Part shown: positions 35,870 through 48,450 of the stretch, in pieces
Numbering within the stretch: position 1 is the first letter of the stretch
Layout: every line of letters begins with the position of its first letter
Source of the DNA: Dryococelus australis
Lineage: Eukaryota > Arthropoda > Insecta > Phasmatodea > Phasmatidae
Length of the DNA stretch: 64,000 nt
Assembly: GCA_029891345.1 (NCBI GenBank)
Contig: CM057002.1
Location: 18,040,295 to 18,104,294 of the forward strand
Reading direction: 5' to 3'
Program-made: the position numbers and the translations under genes
The notes under the pieces: model-generated
Told to the model about the DNA's origin: nothing
Database searches by the model: none
Seen by the model: the letters and a program-made list of their open reading frames with translations, nothing else

Positions 35870-37845
35870 AGTTACATTTAAAACTGTCTTAGAGGTGCTG
35901 TTTCACGATTTTATCAACACTTTGAGCATGGTACAGATATACTGGCAATAAGAAAAAGTTAGTAGTGAGTCACCCCACTTCATGACCATCAGTTCTGTAG
36001 GTCTTTGTATTCCCACCTACAACCCTTCTGGCACTGTACTGTATCACACAACACTGGACACACTTACTACACTACACAATGTTCATTACTAGCTGACTCT
36101 CTGTCAATACACGTAATAATGAGTTGCAAGTGTCGTAAATAAATTTTCTCTTCTATGTAGAATAATATACCATCCATCCTGGTTGTTTGACTATTTTACA
36201 CTCAAGTGTTACTGATGTAATATTACATTGCAGAGAACTTTAAGAAAACTGTAGAGAAGTAAAATTTCTTAGCCCACGTCTTCAAAAAATGTGGATGCCG
36301 TAGTGTTATGGCAAATTCCATAAAACTTGTCTAAATTTAGCCAATGTATATTATGCCGGCAGCATTCTAAGTGTTAAACAACATTTTGACTGCCATTCAG
36401 TGCCATTTGTCTACTATGTCACATCCAGTATTTTATTTTTTAAAAACACTAATGATTAATACAAGCACATACAGCAGAAACACCACATGGCACTCACACA
36501 AGCAAACATACAATTAATTAAAATACAGAAGTAAATAAACAGAGAAAAATTGGCACGCGAAACATTAAACGAAACTATTTTGAGTGTCATAACATTCCTA
36601 TGATGAGCATATGACACACCTGTACTGTATTTTCATATTCTGAAATATCATTACCACATATTCTATAACAGCCATTTCAAAAACAATTTTGAGATCTTGA
36701 AACCACAGCACATGTTTGTCAGCAATCAAATAATGTTATGTGCCAAGTGCCTTAAACCATTTTCATTGATATTCTTGAAAAAATTACTGCTGGGCCCAGG
36801 TATTAAAGGGCAACTTTTAAAAGATATAATAATATAAATAACATTTGCAAAATCTTCACTTGGCTTTCATGGCTTAAATTTACAGATATAGTATACAACA
36901 TATTTTTGCTAAGCAGCAAAATCAGCAATTGGCACATTGGAGTCGCGAAATGTATTGACCAGAAATTATTTCCCACAGCTAAAATGACTGCCATTCGCAG
37001 TGGGCTCCCACCCGCAATGCTCGCTGCATAGTTGTATACCCGATAAAATGTTGTATTGCCGTTTCCGTACTGATACCCCATGTGTGTCTGATTTTAAAGA
37101 CGAATTCATGTCAGATATTTTCTCAAGATATTTTTTAATTCGTAGTCATAGTGAGAGATATGGGCGGTGCTTAATGGCTGAGGTCTTCAGCTCTGACGAG
37201 GGTGAAGTGAGACGACTATGGATCAGCAACTAAACACAGTGTTTGAAAAAATAGAAGTACCACGAGAGAAACTCAGGAGTGAACCCACAGGAATCAACCT
37301 GGTTCACCAAGATGAGAGTTGATAAGTAGCCTGACCTCAACATCACACCCTCTTTCCACTCACGTTAGCTAGATCAATTGTATATACTTATATGTCTTAC
37401 TGAGTGGCATATTGAACTTTAAATACAGAAAATGGAACATGTTAAATATAAACATTTTCACTGAAATTAATATTACCTCATTTGATTACCACAGTTTTCT
37501 TAAGTAAAATATGCTTTAGATCATGCTACAGAGGAAGTTGTCCTTTAAGATGGTTGCCTACCTCCCTCAAAATGCATTGCAGCATTTCTGAAAAACGTGT
37601 TGCTTTCAAAACCTCACACATGCTATAAAATCATTTTGGAGCCATCCAAAACTGCTTAAAAAATGGCCTTCTTCAGACTTTAAAGTTGAATAGAAAGGAA
37701 ACGCAGTGTGATTCTGCCTCCAAGAGATGCTACAGAAAGTGTAACAATGGGATGTTCTGGGGATGGCTGTTGTTCCTTTCTATCATAGATTGGCAGCCCC
37801 ACTGAGAGAATCTCAGCCCTTGTAGACGCCCATCTTCAACCTTGG
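35870..37845. other. Unassigned intronic sequence
   Basis: AT-rich, with short frames only. No recognisable domain or repeat. Confidence 0.55.
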
Positions 37846-37849
37846 GTAT

Positions 37850-39238
37850 AGCAGCTTTCATCCTATATAAGGACACTGATCACGTACTTCAATGCTTGAG
37901 ACATCTGGGCCCCAATAGCCAAGATGCATACATGGTCACCATAGATGTTACATTTCTCTATACCAACATCCCCCACTCATCTGGACTCCAGGCCATTGAA
38001 TATTACCTCAAATAAAGACCCCACACAGCAAACCAACAGCATTCCTTGTTGAAATTGCCAGGGTAACCCTCAGCAACAACTTCAGATTTCTAGACACACA
38101 CTACCATCAGATCAAAGTCACAGCAATGGGTACATGTATAGACCCATCCTATGACAATCTGTTTATGGGCAGATTAGAAGAAACCTTCCTCAGTCACCAA
38201 CCAACCTAACAACCCTGCTGGATGTGTTTCATTGATGACATCTTCATTATATGGACTTCCGCTGAACAGCGCCTTATTTACTTTCTGAACAATTTAAATG
38301 AACAGAGTTCACTCAAGTTCACCTGGTCATACTCCAAAACACAGACCATATTCCTGGATGTTGAACTGACTCAAACTGCTGTACACACCAAACCCACAAA
38401 CAACCTCCAGTACTTACATTTCACATCTATCAGCCATACCATGCCAAAAAATCCCTAACCTACCGTCTTGCCACACGAGCCAAACATATCTGCTCCACCA
38501 ACAATAATCTCAACAAACGGTGTGAACAAATAGCAGAATCATTCCTCGACAGGGCTACCTCAGACACCTCGCCCACAAAACTAATTCAGAAAGCCATCTC
38601 AAATACCGGAACATAAACCAAGGTGAACAATTCTGATATACCCCCGGTTATCCCATATCATGAAGGCCTAAGTAAAGTCAGAAACATTCTCCACTTTGCA
38701 TACAAAATTCTGGCTTCCTTGCTACAAACACAAGACCGGCTCTCCAAACCACCCAGATTGGTCTTCAAAAGGCCACCTAACCTCCTTAACAAACTGGTTT
38801 ATCCAAAACTACAGCCCACCAGAAATGCCAACCAAACTATAACCCCGAAAGGATCCCACCCCTGCAATAGCTCACGCTGTGGCTCCTTTGCCGTCCATCA
38901 ACTCTCAAATTCTTTCAACAGCAAACTCAAAAGCCATACATACTCCATCCAACGCAACTACAACTGTGCAACAGAAAATCTTATCTATCATCTACAGTGC
39001 CAACACCGTAATGCAGAATGAATCGGCCTACAAAACAACACACTTGGACAGAGATTGAATGGCCACAAAGCAGACACCAAACAAGCCATAGATTGTCATA
39101 TCAATAAGCTACCAGACAAACCAGTTGCAGCACATGCTTCATCACACAACAAAGATTTTGATTCCTGTTACAGTACCAGAGTTGTGAGAGCCCTACCACC
39201 TTCAAGCAACAACTCAGAGCTCGACACTGGGAATTAGG
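37850..39238 (+). pseudogene. Penelope-like retroelement: reverse transcriptase and GIY-YIG endonuclease, degenerate
   Basis: The plus strand gives, across frame breaks, YMVTIDVTFLYTNIPH (first RT motif, VDV.sLYTNIP), AMGTCIDPSYDNLFMG, CFIDDIFIIW (catalytic FxDD) and LKFTWSYSKTQTIFLDVELT. This order and wording are those of Penelope-like elements. Downstream, 38623-39021 has the linker with CNSSRC and NCATENLIYHLQCQH, then a stop codon, and GLQNNTLGQRLNGHKADTKQ, the GIY-YIG endonuclease. At least four stops or shifts make it inactive. GIY-YIG presence separates it from endonuclease-deficient Penelope types. Confidence 0.88.
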
Positions 39239-40149
39239 TCACCAATTTATACTAAAATCCAGGCAGCCGCCATGCCATGGTGTGTAGTTAGTTTTTGTAC
39301 AGGGTAAGCAATATAATACACCCACATATTTAAGTGTTTTAGATAACATTTAGTTAAATGCCATTAAAATACGATACATTATACACTTTACAATACAATA
39401 AATGGTTGATATAAGTTCAATAATTCAACCCAAAATATTAATTCAAAGAACTTTTCTAGCAATAATTTTAAATCAGTTACAGTCTTTTTCTCTTTGAATG
39501 TTCGTGATGCAAATTTACATCTTAAAAGGTTGCATATTTTACAGTCAGTCTTGCTAGTGCCAGGCTGTGGTTCCATTTTCAATTTCTACTAACAAATGCA
39601 ACTTCCAACTCTGGTTACCCTCTACGTGTATTTAATGTTTTATAATACCCAACATTAGTTCCACTTTCGAAGGAAAAATGTGGGGCTAGAGAACACAAAC
39701 CGAACGACTGTTCACCCTGCAAAAGGAACGCGGTTAGTGACAGAGGATATTGAGCGTGTGGCGTGTTGCTTGCGAGTTCGATTCATCACTAGTTGCTCCC
39801 ATTTGTGGAAATAAATACTAGATAGCAGCACTATGCGTGTACAGTATGGGAGTTACGAAAACTCTGTTTCTCGAATTAGAAATGGGAAACTCTGAATTAA
39901 ATGTGTTTCAAGTTAAGGTGAACACTATAAAGAGTAAAACGTTTCCAATATGTATAGGTAAGCATTGCTTACCTTGTGCCTATCGAATACACTCCACTGG
40001 CCATGCCTCAAAATAAGATATTCACAATTTTTAACCACACTCATCAGCTATACCTGCAATTTTTCAATTTTACAACCCCAACCTAGTTCACCACCTGGCC
40101 GTTAGGTTTACTACAAACAGTGCCCTTCCACCATACCGCAGTGTCCTAC

Positions 40150-40210
40150 AACCCATCGCCTGATGAAATTGGCTTAGCCAGCGAAATGTTGTGATTGCGC
40201 AACCGCGTGG
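40150..40210 (+). ncRNA. Hammerhead-like core motif (candidate only)
   Basis: CCTGATGA, a short helix-forming segment (TTGGCTTAGCCA), then GCGAAA and a hairpin TTGTG-ATTG-CGCAA resemble the CUGAUGA...GAAA core of a type I hammerhead ribozyme, known from Penelope-like elements. The base before the expected cleavage site is C rather than U, so this copy and its sister at 49.03 kb are probably not catalytically competent as read. Confidence 0.35.
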
Positions 40211-40230
40211 AAAATGTGTCATCCTTCTTT

Positions 40231-40251
40231 GTGTGTGTGTGTGTGTGTGTT
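40231..40251. repeat. (TG)n microsatellite within the Penelope-type end
   Basis: About ten TG units between the hairpin motif and the CACCTGTTAACAAG segment. Confidence 0.9.
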
Positions 40252-40352
40252 TGCACCTGTTAACAAGTACTACACTGCAAGTACTTGAATTCATGTCCTT
40301 TCATATATTTTTTTGTAGCCTAGTGGCCTACTTGCAACCTTACTAGCATAAT

Positions 40353-40374
40353 AATTTTAAATTTAAATTTAAAA
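40353..40374. repeat. AT-only 22-bp palindrome
   Basis: ATTTTAAATTT followed by its reverse complement, just downstream of the Penelope-type end. AT-only composition makes chance more likely than for the palindrome at 21.8 kb. Confidence 0.7.
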
Positions 40375-42224
40375 TCATATGTATGTATACAATAAAATAA
40401 GCTGGTACTCTTATGCAAAATAGTAAAAGACAAAAATATGTAGATATAGTAAGTCCTTGTCTAACGGATAGGTTTCATTCCCGGAAGGTGTCTGTTACGC
40501 AGAATGTTCATTAAATAAATAGTACTTTGGCCTAGGTTAGGTTCATAGGTCATGCAGAAACTGCCATATATTTGTACTATATCTAAAAAATGGCATGTTA
40601 AAAAGAAATATACAGAAAGAAAAATGTTTACTTTATTATAAAATACAGTTGTTCTTGTTACATGAACTTATACAGTGCTAAATTATGTAAAGCACCTATG
40701 TTTCTAGTTTACAGATTCGGTTAAACAAGACTCAAATGTACATCTTTCAAATCCTTGGCAGATGTTAATATCCATAGTGTATATACAAAGTACTTTTCAG
40801 TATTATGTATGACATTGGAATTTCCTTTTGCATACTTTATGTCAAAATTATGCTGTAATAGGATTTTAAATTTAAGATTTTGATTTCAGGCTTCTGCAGA
40901 ACCAACTGAATGCAAACACCTTACACCCTGAAGGAACTTTGTTGTTTCTTAACGTGCATGTAGCACTTGCTGCTTACCTGGCCACTTGTGTTCAGTGCTT
41001 ACAGTTTCTCTCCACTCAACTACAGGTTGCTGTTACAACCACCACACACCCCACACAGCCACACACATGCATGCATAAAACACATGTGTGCCACGTCAAC
41101 AACCCACCATTGCAGTGGCTCTCAACATTAGCTGCCTACTAAACTTCCATGTTACCATATAATTAATGACAGTTTTTTTTACTATTTCAAGACTTGTAAA
41201 ATTTGCATGTGGTAGTTGTTTAACGTGTGGTCAACACTTAGTGGACTGTATAGAAATTAGTAAAGCAGTGTATGTTTACAAACAATCAGGTGCTTACTGT
41301 GAATTGGAATTCCTGCACTGGAGTTGGTACCATCACTATCTTACAGCACTACTGGCAACAACAGTAAAAGTCAGTCAGTCTAATGGCATTAGAGAGATAA
41401 TTTGCAACACATTATTGGCGTGAGCTTATTGCTACTCACTTTCATATCACTATAGTTTTCTCTTATGCATCAGTGCAAAAAATTTTCATAGTCATTGACA
41501 GCCATTACCATTGTCATAAATGAGACCTCATATTCACAAAACATCAATATCCCACACATTTTCGTAGTGATGTTCTTATGGAATATCCCACAAAATATTG
41601 CAGAAATTTGAATAGTTTGTATGTTCAGTGTTTCCCATGTACAGCATCTAAATATGAGCTAATCCCAAGTACATAACATTTCCCTACTTTATTTCCCAAT
41701 TCTTTCGAAAACCACTATATCTGAAATAACGTGTACTCGCATCACACTGTAAAATACCTGTTTCAGTAGATCACTAGCATTTCCATCTCTCTCCCATAGT
41801 TCAACTTACAATAAATATGTATCATAATTCTGATTCAGCCATTCTGATCATAATTATAAACCAACTAAAAATTGCATATTATAAAATGGAATGTCAATAC
41901 TGAAAAAGTTATCAAACACAAACAGTCGTTAACCATTTAAAAAAGGGTGTTTAAAAATTCACAACATTCATTTTGTGTAATTTGCATACGGGATCAAACA
42001 TCCACTTTTCTTGTCTAAAAATATAGGTATATGAACACAGCACAACATTCATGTCTTACTGGAACACTAATCACTACTGAAACACTAATCACTACAGTGC
42101 TGCACTCCGAAAGTGTTAGAAACCAGAACATGTTGACTCATTCACTCGAACACTATAAACAGAATCACAAAAAGAGAATATGCTACCACGGAATATCTTT
42201 TACGCACATTAAAAATAACCTGGA
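40375..42224. other. Unassigned intronic sequence
   Basis: AT-rich. The segment CCTTGTCTAACGGATAGGTT at about 40455 has the look of a DNA-transposon end, but no mate was found. No exon recognised. Confidence 0.5.
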
Positions 42225-43775
42225 ATAAAGAGGAGGCCGCATGCCAGAGAGGGTCTGCAACCAACTTATTGTGCGCTCATCTGAACTTCATCTGGTACGT
42301 ACCTCATGCAGTGTCTCCGCTGCCACCTATGCCTCTCAAAAAGACAACTAACTTCGTCCGGCCTGCCAACGCTACTGGGATAGTAAGGCCCCCTAATGTC
42401 ACACACACACATTAATACTCCAACTAAGGTACCAACTCTTCTATTGTTAGTACGCGTGCCACCCAAAGCACAATGCTCAATCAAAGAAGTGGCCAAGCCT
42501 AGCAACGCAAGCACCAAGAAAAATCCAGTGCAAGCAGTGACCACTGATTCACTGTTGCCCAGGGGAAATACCTTGCAGCCACCCTCTAACAGCCAATCCC
42601 ACTAAGGGTGAGCAACAAGGCTACAAACATCTTTCTTGGCACCCAACATTGGGCCATAGGAGAAATACAGGCCATCAGTCACATTTTCCAAACCAGGAAG
42701 CACCTGAGAAAAGCCCTTTGGGCCTCCACACAACCACCACTAATTTGACTTTGGAGAGTCGTCTCAAAACACCCCATGGCACCCAGCACCAGAATGGCCA
42801 CATCCGAGAGCACAACACCGATACAGAAGGGCAAGCCTACGTCATGGAGGAATGCCCTGGCATAGGGTCGCTTCTCTATAACCTGCGCGCATTGTGACGC
42901 CACATTCCATTAGTCTGCCTAGGTTGGGAGGACCAGGAGAGAGATACCCAGGGACTCTAATACAGATATCTGAACTGCAGGGACAGACGTCACCGTTGCA
43001 ACCACACCGACTGTCTAAGAAAGGGCGTATACCGAATGGCCTGCCATGAGTGCCCACACACATACCACAACCTATGCCTTGGATGGAAAGCCCAAGCTAG
43101 AGACCTGGAGGATTTATACCTTAAAAGCTGGTGAGACAGGCATATATTAGAGAAATAGACTTGGCAGACATCCTCAAGTCACACGCCAAAGCCAATAGGG
43201 AAGTTGATAGTTACCAAAACCACTGCACATGAATGGACATCGGGACCCACTGCTGCATCTCCGACAATACTCCCAAAGTGCTGGCATTGTCCTGCCAGGA
43301 CCTTCCACCGAGACAGCCCAGTCCTATAGCAGAAACTCCAAAGCAGACAGTCAGGTCCGGCTCGAGCACATGAAACCAAGAAGGAGCCAACAAATGCAGA
43401 AAAGAACCCCAGCAAGCAGGGAAACTCAAAGGGGGAGGCCCAACAAGTCATCGTCGTGCAAAGAGAAGCAATCCTCCAAGATCTTCCACATTTCACAGTA
43501 CTCATCGGGAAGAAAAAGCCTAGCTGCATTTGACACAGTCATTAGCACCAATGTAATCCGCCAAGACATTATTCCATGGGAGTACCAAAACCAGAATTAA
43601 GCCTGCCGATGATGCCCAAATATATATGGTTATAAAAGGAGTTTGACTATCATCGCATCGGAGGGAAGACCAACGTTAACACTAGGTTTCGCCGATAAAG
43701 AAATACTGATGCACTTCCACGTGGTGAGACCTGGGAGAGGAACTAATCCTGAATGCCCTGGCTGATAGAACAAGC
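42225..43775 (+). mobile_element. LTR retrotransposon gag-protease region, decayed (same family as 46.6-48.45 kb)
   Basis: The first 340 bases (GAGAGGGTCTGCAACC, CATCTGGTACGTACCTCATG, GCAGTGTCTCCGCTGCCACC) align with 48.1-48.44 kb and with the minus strand near 7.85-7.95 kb, tying it to the LTR family. Further on is a Cys/His cluster (42976-43089) and a retropepsin-like segment: FDTVISTNVIRQDIIP, then a shifted frame with SLTIIASEGRPTLTLGFADK and EILMHFHVV. The protease triad DTG reads DTV. The closest style is Ty3/gypsy-like gag-pol. No reverse transcriptase follows. Confidence 0.6.
42976..43089 (+). pseudogene. PHD-like Cys/His cluster in the gag-type region
   Basis: Translation gives CRDRRHRCNHTDCLRKGVYR and MACHECPHTYHNLCLGW. 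The spacing C-x4-C-x9-C-x2-C-x4-H-x2-C resembles the second half of a PHD/RING-like finger rather than a CX2CX4HX4C zinc knuckle. Stops flank it, so it is not part of an intact protein. Confidence 0.5.
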
Positions 43776-43789
43776 AACCATAGACTGCC

Positions 43790-46375
43790 ACCAAGGTAGA
43801 TTATATTAGGACGCTATGAAGAGAAGGTCCGTAATTTGCAAAGCCCCTACTGCACCCAAGACTCAGCACAGAATACATGCAATTACTGCAGGCGAAACCA
43901 AGGTGGGAGGTTGGAGATGAACAGCACGTGAACGTAACGAAACCCTGAGCACATGCCAAGCGCACCACCTGAAGCTGCACTATGATCATTGTAAACTTCA
44001 TGGTGCCGGCAAGCCCCACCGCACCCCTCAAGCAAGTACACTCTCCTACCATGCCGCAACTGTCTCCAGGACCACCGCATCCACCTTCGCAGGGATCAGC
44101 GTCAAGCAGGGGGAGGAGAGAGTGCCCACTGCCACCCTGGTGTGCCAATCTATACACAGAGAGCAGCCAACGTCGCCCTATCCATCGTTAACTACGCCCA
44201 CCAAGCCAGCCGTGGCAAAGGAGAGGAGGCAGCCAGCCACCCATCCGTTGCCAGATATGGGAAGTGCTCGCCACCCCTCCAGCCACACAGCTGGCGCCGG
44301 AGACTCCTGCCTTCATGCTGCAGGTCGCTGACCCTCAGCACATTGACCCAGTGCCGCCCGCAGCACCAGCTGAGCCTCGTTACATGCCGTTGCAACAGTG
44401 CAGCCTTGGCGAGCCTGCCACACCAGCATCAAAGAGAGACCCAGGGGTTACAAGGAGATGCTGTGGCGCTGCCATCCCTCCTACAGCTGACCAGCTCAGA
44501 AGAAAGACTCTGTGTGAGGTGAGTGCTTGAACTTCTCACCCCCTTAGAGCCAGCCTACAGACACTGTGCGTGGCAGTCCAGGCAGCGCACACCCGCCGAG
44601 TGTCTCCGCCTCACCATGTGAAGTGCTCCGACCATGAACGAGACTGTGAGAATAGCTTAGTTAGCCCTTGTTAAGTGTACGTGTTAGCCAGATAGCCTAG
44701 AATAGGGAAAGTGTGGAGATGCAAAACCACTTTGACGTAATTCAAAGCAGAGTATCCCCTATCCAAGTATGTGCTACATCAAACAACCTGCAAGCTAAGG
44801 AAATACCTGGTCATGTTTTGTGCTCAGCCAACTAGGAATGCTTGGGCTTGTCTGTTCAGGCGATTTCTGTGTTGATGCCATAGACCAGGATACTAGCTAT
44901 GCTTCCACGACATGCACTGGTTCATGAATGATTTAAATACTATATTGTTTCTGCTTTCTTTTGTTCACTTGTTTTGCTTGCTGTATTTTGCTTTGAAGTT
45001 GCCACTCATTGTCACGTAGCCAAACTGCCATTTGAGAATAGAGGCCATGAGCCAGAAGTTAACCCGTAAAGTTAAAGCACACGGTAAAGTATTAGACCAG
45101 CCAAGGAAGTATATATATGTATACCCTAGACGAAAGCAAGACTGGAATCCCAGCTATTACCTAATGCCAACTAGTAATTTTGTGTCAACTATTTTTATAT
45201 ACCTCACTTTTGTACTATTTGTACAACCTCCACATTTGTACTACATTTGTACAATCACTTTTAAACCACTAGTACTTTGCTATTGTATAGCAAAGTATAT
45301 AATGCTAAAGATAATTTAGCTCAATTTTAATTCTTTTCATTACTAATGTTTAGCAATGTGCCTAAAACCAGAATGGCTAGACCATTCCAAACCGCCTTTT
45401 TGCTAACATGTTGTTTCGTACAACACTCTTTTCAGACATTTACGTGTCTCAAACTACATTTCCCATTAGCATTTTAATACGGAAGTTAATTCTTGCACTT
45501 TTATTGTGTACCATTTTTCCCAAAAAAACTTACATTAAAATTTTGTTTAACCTTCTTAGACTACCTTATATGCACAATGCATTTGTTTACCTATATTCAC
45601 TTTGCATCTATGTTCATACTCATTGTTTACCTTTGTGTAACTTACCTTGTTTACATTGTCAATTTGCTGATTGTCAGATTTCACGTACTGTGAAAACATT
45701 TACAACCATTATCTTGACAAGAAACTTTTAATAAACCTTGTGTAATTTTTGCACATAATAATTATAATTTTTCTCTGTTAAGCTGAGCCAATATTGTAAA
45801 GCAAGATTACAAGGACATTTACCACAAGCTAAAGAATTGAATGGCTCCATCCTAATTGTTTTTGCATATTTTGAAGCATAACGAGCCAAATTTCGTCTCC
45901 TATAACAGCTTCTATTCTCAATGTGACTAGAAGTTGCCAACCAAAAGAGAGAATTTTCTCACTGCACACTTTGCTCACCAGTTTGAGATTCACACCAGTT
46001 AACGTCTTTTATCTACATGCGCTGTGAGAGAACTTAATTAATTACCATTGTGAACTTAGCTACTCCCTTAAGGATAGAATACAATGTAATTCTAATCTTA
46101 TATTTATATTAACACCTTTTCACTAACTTTGCAACAGGCTGTGAAATAATTTCTCAAGCGCTTATCCCATTTAAAGTTTTTAACTGAACCCACTGGGATA
46201 ATTGTATGTAACTAGACCTTCAGCCACAATGGTACCATAGTCCCGTACCCGACGGTAGGGATTAGCATCATTCACATCCACCCTTGTTAAACATACACTG
46301 TTTGGTCATGCTGACCATTTTCACTCCTACACCCTTTGCCATACCAGTCACACAGGTTAAGCATATGTGTGTGAG
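43790..46375. other. GC-rich debris (43.8-44.6 kb) then unassigned AT-rich sequence
   Basis: The first 0.8 kb has several overlapping Pro/Ala/His-rich frames, none with a known domain, and is probably more of the retroelement. The remainder is AT-rich with no feature. Adjacent reading frames of 95-107 codons at 45.0-45.7 kb are hydrophobic but show no signal of coding. Confidence 0.45.
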
Positions 46376-46381
46376 TCTGTG

Positions 46382-46412
46382 TTATATATATATATATATA
46401 TATATTTTATTT

Positions 46413-46457
<45 letters not shown>

Positions 46458-46600
46458 TAGAGATAGGTAGAGAGATAGATAGATAGATAGATAGATAGAA
46501 AGATAGAGAGATAGATAGATAGTGTGTGTGTGAGAAGAGTGTGTGAGAGAGAGTGTGCGCACACGTGCGTGTGTTTGTCACCGTTCCAGTCGCCATTGTG
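46382..46600. repeat. Compound microsatellite: (TA)n, (GA)n, (GATA)n, (GT)n
   Basis: Direct succession of an AT run (46384-46404), about 17 GA units (46418-46452), GATA/GAGATA units to about 46522 and a GT/GA-rich tail. Reading frames of Ser-Leu and Ile-Tyr repeats over it are artefacts. Confidence 0.95.
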
Positions 46601-46639
46601 AGTTCAGACACTTTCAAGAGGATGTTCATCCTTCACTAA

Positions 46640-48450
46640 CGGAAGGGGAAAGGGGGAGGGAGGGTATTTGATGTGCTATGAGCGATGTCATTCTCTCATC
46701 TAGCCTCCCCACAGCTGTGCCCCCCCATCCTAAGATGAGCTGTTATGCCATACACACCACAGGACACCTTCAAGCCAGGAATGGCTTGCCTGGCCGTTGC
46801 AGTTTGCTGTGCTGCAACCCGCTTTGCATCACGTCGCCGCTCTCCAGCCCTCCAGTGCCTGGCACAGGAGGGGAAGTAACTGCCGCACTCAGTTACTCTC
46901 TTCTCTCCACACCCTGCTAACCATGCACTGGCCCTGTGAACCGAGTATAAATAAGACACGCAAACCTCAGTTTGAGACTGTCTTGCGCCAGTTCAGTAGC
47001 ATGCCATTACTCTGCCAGAGAGCCACCAGACACCATGTCTCACCTTCGCAGAACGTCACGCTGCCAGAGTATCAACCGACTTAAAGTCGTCACTGCCTTT
47101 TGCAGTCCAGTCGAGAGTTCTACTCTGCACGACACTGCTTCACTGCCCGTCAGCAGACTGAAGCCACAGCGCGTCCAACTACCTTGTAGCTTATTTACAT
47201 CTATCATGAGTACAAGTGCCACCTGACTTGGGGTCGCTCACCCCCTCCCTCCCGCCAGGTGCCACATCATCCAAGACTAGGTATTTAACCAGTTGCCAAC
47301 TTAGGATCGACCCCTCACGCCTCAGTCAGGGTACAGGCTCATTTATGTGTGTGTGTCTCAGCAATCAATAAAACAGGCATAAATCTGACTTGGTTGAGTT
47401 CTCTCTTCCAGCACTCTCTATCTCCCAAGCCTTGCTCCACCATTCCCTCCTTCCATCACCAGACCTACGAAGACTCTTCTAGGGATAGCCATGAGCCAAA
47501 CCTCAATCTTTTTCTCGCCTATTGGAAACTGTCTCGAGGTGCAGCTTAGGAAGCCTGCCTTCCCAAGCTTCACTAGAGTAGTTGTCTCTAGGACTAAATA
47601 TCGCCCTCAGGCATATGTTTGGGTCCGTAATGACGTTTTGCTCGCCAGGTCATCTGTTTCTAACACAGTAGACCAACCCCAAAGGAGCCCCCATCTCCGT
47701 GACACCTGGGTCCATTAGCAATGTTTCGCTCACCAGGGAGCCCCAAGAGTGGAAGCCTCTAGCCCTGCGGGTGTTACCTCCGGTTTGGTACTTGGGCCCA
47801 CTAGCAACGTTCCGCTCGCCAAGCCACCAAGCTGAAGACTCGCCAAGCAACCAAGATGAAGACCAGTAGATCAGGCTTCCAACATTACTAACCTCCGCAC
47901 CCTATCTCCATCAGGCTGTGTCTAACTTACTGGCCATCCTCTAAGAACCTATCAGGTCTACCACACCCTCCTTATGCCTCGCTACAGGGCTGGATGAGGA
48001 AAGACTGCCAAGTTGGAGCTAGCTCAAGCTGGGGTAATGAAGAGTAGCGATTCAGTTGACAACCAGGTTTACACCTGGAAGAAAGAGGACGCACGCCAGA
48101 AAGGGTCTGCAACCGTTGAGCGCCATCTGAACCTCATCTGGCATGTACCTCGTGCAGTGTCTCCACTGCCGCCTACGCCGCTGAAAAAGACACCTACCTT
48201 CGTCCGGCCAGCCAATATTATAAGGGTAGTCAGGCCCATTAACGACACACCCACTTATACCCCAAATAGGGCACCAGCTGGCCCATTGCTTGAAAGTGCG
48301 CCACCCAAAGCACAACGCTCAATAATAAAAGTGGACAAGCCTAGCAAATACAAGCATCAGGAAAAACCCAGTACAAGCGGAAACCTAGACAAAAAGGACC
48401 CCACTTCTGAAACGTGCAAGGACTTACTCCCGGGTAAGTCCAACATCACA
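46640..48450 (+). mobile_element. LTR retrotransposon 5' region (LTR plus leader and gag start), copy 2
   Basis: Aligns through its length with the minus strand of 7.8-9.33 kb. It has a TATA box (46946-46953), AATAAA at about 47367-47373 (CAATCAATAAAACAGG) and, after about 0.7 kb of leader, a gag-like frame at 48013-48480. The frame codes for segments such as KKTPTFVRPANIIRVVRPIN and SAPPKAQRSIIKVDKPSKYK and aligns with the broken 42.23-42.57 kb copy (PPKAQCSIKEVAKPSN). The element ends abruptly at a SINE insertion site. Confidence 0.72.
46946..46953 (+). promoter_or_regulatory. Putative LTR TATA box
   Basis: TATAAATA about 300 bases into the LTR-like region. The same position in the copy at 9.03 kb reads TACAAATA on the minus strand. 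Confidence 0.5.

Larger units (their letters stand above)
40040..40345 (+). mobile_element. Penelope-type terminal segment (pLTR-like), intact copy
   Basis: This lies about 0.8 kb downstream of the Penelope-like coding remnant, in the same orientation. It contains CGCCTGATGAAATTGGCTTA and AGCCAGCGAAATG followed by a hairpin, a TG repeat, and CACCTGTTAACAAGTACT...TTGAATTCATGTCCTTT...GCCTACTTG. The same order is found at 49.01-49.11 plus 51.13-51.235 kb. Association with this element is inferred from position and copy structure. Confidence 0.6.

Noticed and set aside
45032-45731. Hydrophobic frames of 95 and 107 codons
   Set aside because: Two overlapping frames are equally open, composition is AT-driven (Phe, Ile, Leu, Tyr), and there are no splice sites or family match.
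46357-46629. 90- and 60-codon Ser/Leu/Ile/Tyr-repeat frames
   Set aside because: Simple translation of the compound microsatellite in two frames.
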